Below, piece after piece: positions 1-5,280 of a stretch of DNA of 5,280 bases. How positions within the stretch are numbered: position 1 is the stretch's first letter; each line of letters opens with the position of its first letter. Position numbers and translations under genes: made by a program. Source of the stretch: Gammaproteobacteria bacterium UBA6173 (lineage in GTDB: Bacteria; Pseudomonadota; Gammaproteobacteria; Pseudomonadales; Pseudohongiellaceae); assembly GCA_002422225.1 (NCBI GenBank), contig DITX01000011.1:1124-6403 (forward strand), given 5' to 3'. The notes beneath the pieces were generated by a model. That model was not told the origin of the DNA and ran no database searches. It was given only the letters and a program-made list of their open reading frames with translations.

Positions 1-16
1 GGTGTCTCCTGACACC
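1..16. other. Small hairpin at the window edge
   Basis: GGTGTC (1-6) and GACACC (11-16) are perfect complements around a 4-nt loop TCCT. The hairpin lies just before a larger GC hairpin. It may belong to the 3' end of the transcript entering from the left. No coding sequence can be recognised in these first bases. It could also be chance, as a 6-bp stem is short. Confidence 0.3.
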
Positions 17-30
17 AGAAACCTGATAAG

Positions 31-54
31 CCCCGGAATTCGAACATTCCGGGG
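31..54 (+). terminator. GC-rich hairpin, probable end of the upstream transcript
   Basis: CCCCGGAAT (31-39) pairs perfectly with ATTCCGGGG (46-54) around a 6-nt loop TCGAAC. It sits upstream of the predicted rho promoter, where the preceding gene should end. In many gammaproteobacteria that gene is trxA, but it is outside this window. There is no T-run directly after the stem (the next bases are TCACAC; the nearest T5 is at 72-76), so it is not a textbook intrinsic terminator. It may instead be a processing or stabilising hairpin. Confidence 0.45.
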
Positions 55-77
55 TCACACAAAGATACAAATTTTTG

Positions 78-106
78 TAGACAGCCGGTCTTTGAGCAAT
101 TATATT
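78..106 (+). promoter_or_regulatory. Predicted sigma-70 promoter of rho
   Basis: TAGACA (78-83, five of six matches to TTGACA) is followed after exactly 17 nt by TATATT (101-106, five of six matches to TATAAT). A transcript would start near 113 and carry a leader of about 180 nt before the rho start codon. The AT-rich palindrome TACAAA-TT-TTTGTA (66-79) overlaps the first bases of the -35 box. The call rests on sequence match and position only. Confidence 0.5.
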
Positions 107-291
107 CAGCCGCATCCCCGTTAAACGGCGCGGATTCCAGTCTCAAACCCGACTGACTTAATCCAAAATTCTTTATCTTTTAAACCGATCGGCATCTCAG
201 CCTGCATCAACAACATCATTGTTATTTCTGGCCTTCGCTGCGTTGCCTATTACAGATTTCCTGTACCCAAACTTTACAAAAACTCTAGCCT
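107..291 (+). promoter_or_regulatory. C-rich rho leader, candidate site of Rho autoregulation
   Basis: This untranslated stretch holds no ATG before the rho start at 292, so no leader peptide with an ATG start is possible. From 141 to 229 it has 25 C against 8 G and little strong pairing, apart from short stems at 118-128 (CCGT/ACGG) and 209-223 (AACAA/TTGTT). C-rich, G-poor, unstructured RNA is what Rho binds (rut sites). In E. coli, rho is autoregulated by premature termination in its own leader. That the same happens here is inference. The bases just before the start codon (about 278-290) contain no recognisable Shine-Dalgarno motif. Confidence 0.4.
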
Positions 292-1551
292 ATGAATCTA
301 ACTGATCTGAAAAAGCAACCCATTGCCCAACTGCTTGAAAGAGCACAGGAAATGGGCCTTGAAAACCTCTCCCGCACCCGCAAGCAAGACATCATATTTG
401 CGATCCTGAAAAAACACGCCAAGAACGGCGAAGACATCAGTGGTGACGGGGTTCTGGAAATACTGCAGGATGGATTTGGTTTCCTGCGATCATCTGATTC
501 ATCTTACCTGGCAGGCCCGGATGACATATATGTGTCACCCAGCCAGATTCGCAGATTCAACCTGCGCACGGGTGACACGATATCCGGCAAAATTCGCCCC
601 CCCAAAGAAGGTGAGCGTTATTTTGCCCTGCTGAAGATCTCCGAAGTCAACTTCGCAAAACCCGAAAACTCCAAACAGAAAATCCTCTTCGAAAACCTGA
701 CCCCCCTGTTCCCGACCGAGCGTCTGCGCCTCGAACTCGGTAACGGCAGTACCGAAGACCTCAGCGCCCGGATCATCGACCTGACCGCGCCCATCGGCAA
801 AGGCCAGCGTGGTTTGATCGTATCGCCACCCAAAGCCGGTAAGACGCTACTGCTGCAGAACATCGCACAGTCCATTACCCGTAACAATCCTGAATGTCGT
901 CTGATCGTATTGCTGATCGACGAACGTCCTGAAGAAGTAACCGACATGCAGCGCTCCGTGCGCGGCGAAGTGGTTGCCAGTACCTTTGATGAACCGCCTG
1001 CCCGTCACGTGCAAGTCGCCGAGATGGTAATAGAGAAGGCCAAGCGCCTTGTCGAACACAAAGAAGACGTTGTTATTCTGCTCGACTCCATCACTCGTCT
1101 GGCGCGCGCCTACAACACCATTGTGCCGTCATCGGGCAAAGTGTTGACCGGTGGTGTGGATGCCCACGCGCTGGAACGTCCGAAGCGTTTCTTTGGTGCT
1201 GCTAGAAATCTGGAAGAAGGCGGCAGCCTGACCATTATCGCCACCGCGCTGGTTGAAACCGGTTCGAAAATGGACGAAGTGATCTACGAGGAATTCAAAG
1301 GCACGGGCAATATGGAAATCCATCTTGACCGCAAAATTGCCGAGAAGCGTATTTACCCCGCCATGAACGTGCGTCGCTCAGGCACTCGTCGTGAAGAGCT
1401 GTTGACGGGTGAAGAAGAACTGCAACGCATGTGGATTCTGCGCAAAATTCTGGCAACGATGGAAGATGTGCAGGCCGCGGAGTTTATTCTCGACAAGCTG
1501 AAGGGTAGTAAGACGAATGAAGAGTTCTTCAACATGATGAAGAGGAAGTGA
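292..1551 (+). CDS. rho: Transcription termination factor Rho
   Basis: Rho is a ring-shaped hexameric ATP-dependent RNA helicase that binds C-rich nascent RNA and releases stalled RNA polymerase. The product has 419 residues, the same length as E. coli Rho, and starts MNLTDLK like it. Visible domains are the N-terminal helical Rho_N region (1-45), the cold-shock-like RNA-binding domain with GFGFLR at 61-66, and the RecA-type motor. The motor shows Walker A PPKAGKT (179-185), the catalytic glutamate E211 in LLIDERPEE, Walker B VVILLD (260-265), the Q-loop SGKVLTGG (281-288), the R-loop around TGSK (323-326), and R353 and R366 for intersubunit ATP contacts. The family end MMKRK is intact, so the gene looks complete. 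The start is fixed by homology because no clear Shine-Dalgarno site precedes it. Regulation by its own leader is likely but inferred. It is followed by two hairpins, the second a strong terminator, so it is probably monocistronic. Confidence 0.98.
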   Translation: MNLTDLKKQPIAQLLERAQEMGLENLSRTRKQDIIFAILKKHAKNGEDISGDGVLEILQDGFGFLRSSDSSYLAGPDDIYVSPSQIRRFNLRTGDTISGKIRPPKEGERYFALLKISEVNFAKPENSKQKILFENLTPLFPTERLRLELGNGSTEDLSARIIDLTAPIGKGQRGLIVSPPKAGKTLLLQNIAQSITRNNPECRLIVLLIDERPEEVTDMQRSVRGEVVASTFDEPPARHVQVAEMVIEKAKRLVEHKEDVVILLDSITRLARAYNTIVPSSGKVLTGGVDAHALERPKRFFGAARNLEEGGSLTIIATALVETGSKMDEVIYEEFKGTGNMEIHLDRKIAEKRIYPAMNVRRSGTRREELLTGEEELQRMWILRKILATMEDVQAAEFILDKLKGSKTNEEFFNMMKRK

Positions 1552-1554
1552 TTT

Positions 1555-1578
1555 AAGCTAGCTGCGTTGCACTAGCTT
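1555..1578 (+). other. Stem-loop directly after the rho stop codon
   Basis: AAGCTAG (1555-1561) pairs perfectly with CTAGCTT (1572-1578). Inside, TGC (1563-1565) pairs with GCA (1569-1571), leaving one bulged C and a GTT loop. It begins 4 nt after the rho stop codon and ends 4 nt before the terminator stem. It has no following T-run, so it is more likely a 3'-end stabilising hairpin, or part of a larger repeat unit with the terminator, than a terminator itself. Confidence 0.4.
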
Positions 1579-1582
1579 CGTT

Positions 1583-1641
1583 AAAAAAGGCCGGCCGATG
1601 CTCATTTACGATTTGTAAACTGCGCTCGTCCGGCCTTTTTT
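1583..1641 (+). terminator. Intrinsic terminator of rho, large loop, possibly bidirectional
   Basis: AAAAAAGGCCGG (1583-1594) and CCGGCCTTTTTT (1630-1641) form a perfect 12-bp stem. Its GC core is six pairs, ending in T6 on the plus strand and, because of the A6, in T6 on the minus strand too. The loop is 35 nt, much longer than the usual 3-8 nt. It contains its own small stem TTTAC (1605-1609) with GTAAA (1615-1619). Farther out, TGCACTA (1568-1574) and TAGTGCA (1674-1680) are also complementary, so the terminator sits inside a wider imperfect inverted repeat. Function as the rho terminator is inferred from position and the T-run. Confidence 0.8.
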
Positions 1642-1836
1642 GCCTCGCTATTGCTGCCTCGCTGACGCTTTTGTAGTGCAGTGGAGAAAACCGCGCAGTA
1701 AAAAAAGCGCAGCGAATAAGGTCTGTGGCATTTAAAGTAATTTGGTTAAAAATCTTTTTGTGTTTTAACAGCGTAAAACAAACGGTCCAAAGCAAAAACT
1801 CTGTATCGATTCAGGTTTGCCGCTCTGTGAAAAAAC
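1642..1836 (+). promoter_or_regulatory. ubiD upstream region; promoter expected but not clearly seen
   Basis: No gene is visible here. The first part has the direct repeat TGCCTCGCT (1641-1649 and 1655-1663) and a pair of GCGCAG copies around A-rich sequence near 1694-1712. The part from about 1730 to 1775 is AT-rich. The best promoter guess is TTGGTT (1742-1747) with TTTAAC (1764-1769) at 16-nt spacing, only three and four of six consensus matches, so it is weak. Since a strong terminator precedes it, ubiD should have its own promoter in this stretch. Confidence 0.25.
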
Positions 1837-1841
1837 AAGGA
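1837..1841 (+). promoter_or_regulatory. Shine-Dalgarno site of ubiD
   Basis: AAGGA ends 9 nt before the ATG at 1851. It supports that start over the in-frame GTG at 1725, which would add 42 residues that do not resemble the family. Confidence 0.65.
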
Positions 1842-1850
1842 ATACCGCGC

Positions 1851-3314
1851 ATGTCATTCAAAGATCTTCGTGAATTTATTGCCCTGCTGGAAGCGGAAGG
1901 TGAGCTCAAGCGCATCACCGTGCCGGTTGATCCCAATCTGGAAATCACAGAGATTTGTGACCGTACGCTGCGCGCGGGTGGTCCCGCCTTGTTGTTTGAA
2001 AACCCTATCGGTTCCAAGGTGCCGTTGCTGGGCAATCTGTTTGGCAACACGCGGCGCATTGCGCTGGCGATGGGGCAACAGGATGTGCAGGGGCTGCGTG
2101 ATGTTGGCAAGTTGATGGCGTTCCTGAAAGAACCAACGCCTCCTAAAGGCTGGCGCGATCTGTGGGAAAACCTGCCGACCTGGAAGCAGGTGCTGAATAT
2201 TGCACCTAACGTGCGCAAGTCCGCACCCTGTCAGGACGTGGTGATCAATGAAGAAGACGTCGATCTGTCGTTTCTTCCCGTACAAACCTGCTGGCCCGGT
2301 GATGCCGGCCCGCTGGTAACCTGGCCACTGGTCATCACACGCGGCCCGGAAAAAGACCGACAGAATCTCGGCATTTATCGCATGCAGGTGATTGGCAAAA
2401 ACCGGCTGATCATGCGCTGGTTATCCCACCGCGGCGGTGCGCTGGATTTCCGTGATTGGCAGCTGAAGCATCCGGGCCAAGCATTCCCGGTCTCTATTGC
2501 GATTGGTGCAGACCCCGCGACCATTCTGGCTACCGTGACACCCATTCCAGACACCTTGTCAGAATACGCTTTTGCCGGCCTGCTGCGTGGCAGTAAAACG
2601 GAAGTCATCCAGTGCCTGACCAATAACCTTCAGGTGCCCGCCAGCGCCGAGATTGTGTTGGAAGGCGTGATTGAAGCAAATGACATGGCTGATGAGGGTC
2701 CGTTTGGTGACCACACCGGTTACTACAACGAGGTGGATAAATTCCCGGTATTCACCGTGAAAAAAATTACCCATCGCAAAGACCCGATTTATCACAGCAC
2801 CTATACGGGTCGCCCGCCGGATGAACCGGCGATGCTGGGCGTGGCACTCAATGAAGTTTTTGTGCCATTGCTGCAAAAACAGTATCCGGAAATTATCGAT
2901 TTTTATCTGCCACCGGAAGGCTGTTCTTACCGTCTGGCGATTGTCAGCATTCGTAAACAATACCCAGGGCATGCCAAACGCGTGATGATGGGTGTGTGGT
3001 CGTTCCTGCGGCAGTTCATGTACACCAAGTTTGTGATTGTCACTGATGATGATGTGAATATCCGCGACTGGAACGATGTTATCTGGGCGATGACCACGCG
3101 TATGGACCCGGCACGGGATACCGTATTGATCGAGAATACGCCGATTGATTACCTAGATTTTGCCTCACCGGTGTCGGGGCTGGGCTCGAAGATTGGTATG
3201 GATGCAACTAACAAGTGGCCGGGTGAAACAACACGTGAGTGGGGGACACCGATTGTGATGAATGCAGCGGTTAAAAAGCGTGTTGATGAACTTTGGGGGC
3301 AGTTAGGTCTGTAA
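1851..3314 (+). CDS. ubiD: UbiD, 3-octaprenyl-4-hydroxybenzoate carboxy-lyase
   Basis: UbiD removes the carboxyl group from the polyprenyl-4-hydroxybenzoate ring during ubiquinone synthesis. It uses prenylated FMN supplied by UbiX, which is not in this window. The product has 487 residues, close to the E. coli protein of about 497, the difference being a shorter C-terminal tail. Conserved residues are at the positions known for E. coli UbiD: metal ligands N172 and E238, prenyl-FMN contacts I175-Y176-R177, R189-W190-L191 and R194-G195, and the proposed proton donor D287 in EGPFGDHTGYY. The family blocks YHSTYTGRPPDEPA (314-327) and FYLPPEGCSYR (351-361) are intact. The ATG at 1851 was chosen because MSFKDLREFI matches the usual family start and has AAGGA in front; the open frame reaches back to a GTG at 1725 without homology. 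It lies downstream of rho and converges with the hem genes. A different UbiD-family decarboxylase is unlikely given this residue pattern. Confidence 0.96.
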   Translation: MSFKDLREFIALLEAEGELKRITVPVDPNLEITEICDRTLRAGGPALLFENPIGSKVPLLGNLFGNTRRIALAMGQQDVQGLRDVGKLMAFLKEPTPPKGWRDLWENLPTWKQVLNIAPNVRKSAPCQDVVINEEDVDLSFLPVQTCWPGDAGPLVTWPLVITRGPEKDRQNLGIYRMQVIGKNRLIMRWLSHRGGALDFRDWQLKHPGQAFPVSIAIGADPATILATVTPIPDTLSEYAFAGLLRGSKTEVIQCLTNNLQVPASAEIVLEGVIEANDMADEGPFGDHTGYYNEVDKFPVFTVKKITHRKDPIYHSTYTGRPPDEPAMLGVALNEVFVPLLQKQYPEIIDFYLPPEGCSYRLAIVSIRKQYPGHAKRVMMGVWSFLRQFMYTKFVIVTDDDVNIRDWNDVIWAMTTRMDPARDTVLIENTPIDYLDFASPVSGLGSKIGMDATNKWPGETTREWGTPIVMNAAVKKRVDELWGQLGL

Positions 3315-3340
3315 AAAATGCGTTCGGGCCAGTGGGCGTC

Positions 3341-3526
3341 GGGCGGGGCAGCAAGGTCGTGAGTGGGATCGGCCACCTGCTGTTGTGGGGCACCCGGCGC
3401 TGCGCAACTCGTCCTCAGGCGCTGCGCGCCTTGCGTACTCAGACAGTGCTCGCGCTTTTTCGGGTGCCCCACAACAGCAGAGGGCGTGGCCTGATTGATC
3501 CCACGCTCGACCTTGCTGCCCCGCCC
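3341..3526. repeat. 186-nt imperfect inverted repeat between ubiD and hemY
   Basis: Two arms of about 56 and 66 nt are complementary. From the base upward: 19 perfect pairs (3341-3359 with 3508-3526), a 3-nt internal loop, 8 pairs GTGGGATC (3363-3370) with GATCCCAC (3497-3504), a 5-nt bulge on the right, 6 pairs GGCCAC (3371-3376) with GTGGCC (3486-3491), a second 5-nt bulge, then 20 perfect pairs (3377-3396 with 3461-3480). The 64-nt apex (3397-3460) is GC-rich, holds the hairpin AGGCGC-TGC-GCGCCT (3417-3431), has GGCGCTGCGC twice (3396-3405, 3418-3427), and ends in T5. Both bulges are extra bases in the right arm. No protein is credible in it. It may be a small non-coding mobile or palindromic element, or a structure that ends the converging transcripts. 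The pairing is seen directly; the role is not known. Confidence 0.85.
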
Positions 3527-3540
3527 TCTTTGGGCTTCTG

Positions 3541-3562
3541 AGTCAACCTTGTCTGGTTGATT
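3541..3562. other. Small hairpin between the inverted repeat and hemY
   Basis: AGTCAACC (3541-3548) pairs with GGTTGATT (3555-3562), 8 pairs including one G-T wobble in the plus-strand RNA, around a 6-nt loop. It lies 32 nt beyond the hemY stop codon in the minus direction. Neither side has a T-run, so it is at best a weak terminator. On the minus strand the wobble becomes an A-C mismatch. Confidence 0.35.
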
Positions 3563-3593
3563 ACTTGTGCGCTTGGCAGCTAATTGATGCAGA

Positions 3594-3845
3594 TTACTTT
3601 GTGGCAGTGGTTTGTTTACCGGTTTTTCGGAAAAATCTCATGGGGTTCAGCCAGGCCAGTAGCAGGTAGGTTAACCTCAGTGCGATGGTGGTGACCACAA
3701 TCAGCACTAGCAGCGCAAACACGCTGGTTTCGAATGTCCAGGTACCGTAAGCAATCAGAACGTAGCCGGGATCATTGGCCAGTTGCAGCGCCAGAAACAA
3801 TCCGGCGCCCATGGCGAGCAGGCTGAGTATCAGAATCTTTTTCAC
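3594..3845 (-). CDS. hemY: Short HemY-like membrane protein (HemY_N domain only)
   Basis: HemY of the hemCDXY cluster is an inner-membrane protein with two N-terminal transmembrane helices and a long tetratricopeptide domain, about 400 residues in E. coli; its role in heme synthesis is not well defined. This product has 83 residues. It shows helix 1 (about 4-22), the family signature DPGYVLIAYGTWTFETS (25-41), helix 2 (about 42-66) and a basic tail (RFFRK, 70-74), then stops. The whole tetratricopeptide part is missing. The 279 nt left before ubiD could not hold it, and I see no remnant in another frame. The start is GTG; GTGA overlaps the hemX stop by 4 bp, and GAGGAG lies 8 nt upstream, so translation is probably coupled to hemX. 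It could be a decayed 3' end or a stable short form. It should not be confused with protoporphyrinogen oxidase, also called HemY in Gram-positive bacteria. Confidence 0.8.
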   Translation of the reverse strand: MKKILILSLLAMGAGLFLALQLANDPGYVLIAYGTWTFETSVFALLVLIVVTTIALRLTYLLLAWLNPMRFFRKTGKQTTATK

Positions 3846-5128
3846 TCGACGATCTCCTCAACCATGGTGCCTGAGTCAGCGCTCGGTGTGAACTCAGGTC
3901 CGGGCTCAGCATCTGGCTCAAGTGGCGGCGCTGGCTCAGGCGATACGGGACTGACATTGGGTGCAGCACCTTGAAGCTGCTCAATCAGCGATCTGGTTGC
4001 CGAGAGATCCGGAAGGTCTATCTGCACACTCTGCACAGAGAGCGCCTGCACATCGTCATGCAACTGTATGGCTACTTCACTTTCCTGCATAAAGTAACGC
4101 TGCAACACCGAGGCCACCTGCTGTAGCGCATCCTCAAACAACAGCTGATCCGCTTGTATCACCGCAAACCTTGCCTGATCCAATAGCAGGCGCATTTGCA
4201 GTTTGATCAGATCCTCCTGATCGGAAGCCAGAAACTCCAAGGGATTATGTTCGTTCTGGCGCCAGACAAAAATGCTGCGCAGCAGATCCATCACCGCTGC
4301 TGTCCAGCTTTGCTCCGTTTCAACAGCCGCGATCTCATCGCGTGTCACCCGCAGTCCTTGTTCATACGAAGCTTGGCGGGTGCCGGTTACCGATACCGTT
4401 TCCAGTACCGCAGCCAGCTCAGTGACGCGTTGTGCCAGTGCCAGGCGGTCAGGGAAGTGCAGCGACTCCAGTGCAGCAATATCCTGCTGTAGGCTTTGCA
4501 ACGCAGTTTGCGCAAGAGGATCAAGCTGATCGCGCAGCAGTACTACCACCGATCGCAGTAATTGCAGTGCAGCCTGCGGATTAAATTCAAGCCTCAGTTT
4601 ATGGTCAGCAAGGCGCATCAGATAAGCAGCCTCGGCGTTGATCCAACGCATATCGCGTTGCTGCAAACCAGCCACCTGCCGCTGTAATGCGGTCACTACT
4701 ACCTGAGTATCTTGCAACTGTCGTTCCAATCGCTGCTGCAAGCCCTGCAATCGCTGCTCGTCCTGCTGTTCCATGGCCTGCAACTCAGCCATTGCCTGCT
4801 GTAATGCGCCCGAACTATCTTGCAGTAAAGCAACTTGTGCCTGTAACTCGCTGCGCATGTCGGTCTGTGCAGCATTTAAGGCAGCAGCGATCTGTTGGTT
4901 ACTTTCCTGCAAAACCTGCAGTGATGCAGACTGACTCAAACTGAATCGGGTTTGCTGCCAATAGAATGCGGCAAAGGCTCCGCCAAGCAGAATGACGAGC
5001 AACCACAGTAGCCACGGCCTTGACTGTGCAGCATGCCGCGCTTGCGACCGACTGGTATTGACCGTGGGCGCGATCGGGTCTGGCTCGACAGCTGCTAGCC
5101 CGTCAGTTCTGTCATGTTCACTGTTCAA
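3842..5128 (-). CDS. hemX: HemX family inner-membrane protein
   Basis: HemX is encoded next to hemD in gammaproteobacteria. Its molecular role is unsettled, and the old name uroporphyrinogen-III C-methyltransferase is not supported by the sequence, as no methyltransferase motif is visible. The 428-residue product (about 393 in E. coli) has a hydrophilic cytoplasmic N-terminus (1-37), one transmembrane helix (about 39-57), a glutamine-rich predicted coiled coil (about 65-160), and the conserved helical HemX part. The latter includes WINAEAAYLMRLADHKL (162-178) and LIKLQMRLLLDQARFAV (307-323). A Pro/Glu-rich tail (390-415) ends the protein. The start is TTG at 5128: GGAG lies 9 nt upstream and the first in-frame ATG comes only at residue 91, after the membrane helix. 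It follows hemD by 12 nt and overlaps the hemY-like gene by 4 bp, so the three form one operon. Confidence 0.9.
   Translation of the reverse strand: MNSEHDRTDGLAAVEPDPIAPTVNTSRSQARHAAQSRPWLLWLLVILLGGAFAAFYWQQTRFSLSQSASLQVLQESNQQIAAALNAAQTDMRSELQAQVALLQDSSGALQQAMAELQAMEQQDEQRLQGLQQRLERQLQDTQVVVTALQRQVAGLQQRDMRWINAEAAYLMRLADHKLRLEFNPQAALQLLRSVVVLLRDQLDPLAQTALQSLQQDIAALESLHFPDRLALAQRVTELAAVLETVSVTGTRQASYEQGLRVTRDEIAAVETEQSWTAAVMDLLRSIFVWRQNEHNPLEFLASDQEDLIKLQMRLLLDQARFAVIQADQLLFEDALQQVASVLQRYFMQESEVAIQLHDDVQALSVQSVQIDLPDLSATRSLIEQLQGAAPNVSPVSPEPAPPLEPDAEPGPEFTPSADSGTMVEEIVE
3854..3859 (-). promoter_or_regulatory. Shine-Dalgarno site of the hemY-like gene
   Basis: On the minus strand GAGGAG lies inside the last codons of hemX, 8 nt before the GTG at 3845. 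This strong site supports the non-ATG start and suggests that the short gene is still translated. Confidence 0.7.
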
Positions 5129-5137
5129 TATTAACTA

Positions 5138-5141
5138 CTCC
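5138..5141 (-). promoter_or_regulatory. Shine-Dalgarno site that decides the hemX TTG start
   Basis: On the minus strand GGAG follows the hemD stop codon and lies 9 nt before the TTG at 5128. No ATG or GTG in the hemX frame is available nearby, so this site fixes the unusual start. Confidence 0.65.
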
Positions 5142-5142
5142 G

Positions 5143-5280
5143 TCAGGAACCTATCTGCAATTCTGTATTAGCTTTTGGTTTTATCACCGGAGCAATGGCC
5201 TGCAAACTCTTGACCACGGACATTTCATCAGCGCCGCCCGCATTAATCACAATATTGATGCCCGCATCCAGTGCACGTTG
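5143..5280 (-). CDS. hemD: C-terminal end of uroporphyrinogen-III synthase (HemD), partial
   Basis: Only the last 45 codons are in the window, reading QRALDAGINIV to LQIGS and ending in TGA at 5145-5143. The other two minus-strand frames meet stops within this stretch. HemD closes and inverts ring D of hydroxymethylbilane to give uroporphyrinogen III. The pattern (A-x-x-x-G-I-x-I-V-I-x-A, then D-E-M-S-V-V-K-S-L) fits the last strand and helix of the HemD fold, where the family typically has an alanine/glycine turn, a V-V-x-A strand and a final helix. The sequence match alone is weak. The call rests largely on its place 14 nt before the hemX start, the usual hemD-hemX order. The catalytic parts lie beyond the window edge. 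Confidence 0.72.
   Translation of the reverse strand, partial: QRALDAGINIVINAGGADEMSVVKSLQAIAPVIKPKANTELQIGS

Noticed and set aside
618..1535. Minus-strand open frames inside rho
   Set aside because: They lie antisense to a fully conserved gene and have no family resemblance.
237..1570. Shared 10-mer GCTGCGTTGC at 237-246 and 1561-1570, either side of rho
   Set aside because: Several 10-nt matches are expected by chance in a window of this size.
1725..1850. An N-terminal extension of UbiD from the in-frame GTG at 1725
   Set aside because: The 42 extra residues do not resemble UbiD, the region is AT-rich and looks like a promoter or leader, and the ATG at 1851 has AAGGA in front and matches the family start.
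1811..2972. Minus-strand and alternative-frame open frames inside ubiD, up to 143 codons
   Set aside because: They are antisense or out-of-frame to a well-conserved ubiD, with no recognisable motifs.
3293..3541. Open frames over the inverted repeat (plus 3293-3541 and minus 3149-3472)
   Set aside because: They overlap the end of ubiD, run across both arms of the hairpin, and give low-complexity products with no recognisable domain. They are open because the DNA is GC-rich and stop-poor.
4196..4944. Plus-strand open frames inside hemX
   Set aside because: They are shadows of the hemX frame, with no recognisable motifs.
3842..5128. Uroporphyrinogen-III C-methyltransferase function for HemX
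   Set aside because: The protein is a membrane anchor plus coiled coil and helices; no SAM-binding methyltransferase motif is visible. The name is a historical misannotation.
1..5280. CRISPR array, tRNA, rRNA, integrase, transposase or defence genes
   Set aside because: None seen. There are no regularly spaced repeats, cloverleaf-like sequences or matching proteins, and the genes are housekeeping.

Overview
The window reads as an ordinary piece of gammaproteobacterial chromosome, probably from the Pseudomonas/Cellvibrio side of the class. The reasons are a 419-residue Rho whose functional residues fall at the Escherichia coli positions, a proteobacterial ubiquinone-type UbiD, a hemD-hemX-hemY gene order, and balanced base composition. 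Pairing of rho with ubiD, with hem genes nearby, also occurs in Pseudomonas. The assignment to a group is inference from gene content and not from a database search.

Layout. Positions 1-291 are non-coding. They hold a GC-rich hairpin that probably ends an upstream transcript (trxA in many relatives, not visible here), a good sigma-70 type promoter, and a C-rich rho leader of about 180 nt. Rho (292-1551, +) is followed by a small hairpin and a strong intrinsic terminator with an unusually large loop. After a 299-nt gap comes ubiD (1851-3314, +). From the right edge, on the minus strand, come the end of hemD (5143-5280), hemX (3842-5128, TTG start) and a very short hemY-like gene (3594-3845, GTG start, overlapping hemX by 4 bp). 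The minus-strand genes converge on ubiD. The 279-nt convergence region is dominated by a 186-nt imperfect inverted repeat (3341-3526).

Function. Rho is the transcription termination helicase. UbiD is the prenylated-FMN decarboxylase of ubiquinone synthesis. HemD makes uroporphyrinogen III for tetrapyrroles, and HemX and HemY are inner-membrane proteins that travel with it. So the window joins transcription control with quinone and heme supply, all housekeeping.

I see no new multi-gene system. The points worth a second look are the HemY that keeps only its two-helix membrane domain, the long inverted repeat beside it, the C-rich rho leader without a visible Shine-Dalgarno site, and the odd rho terminator.
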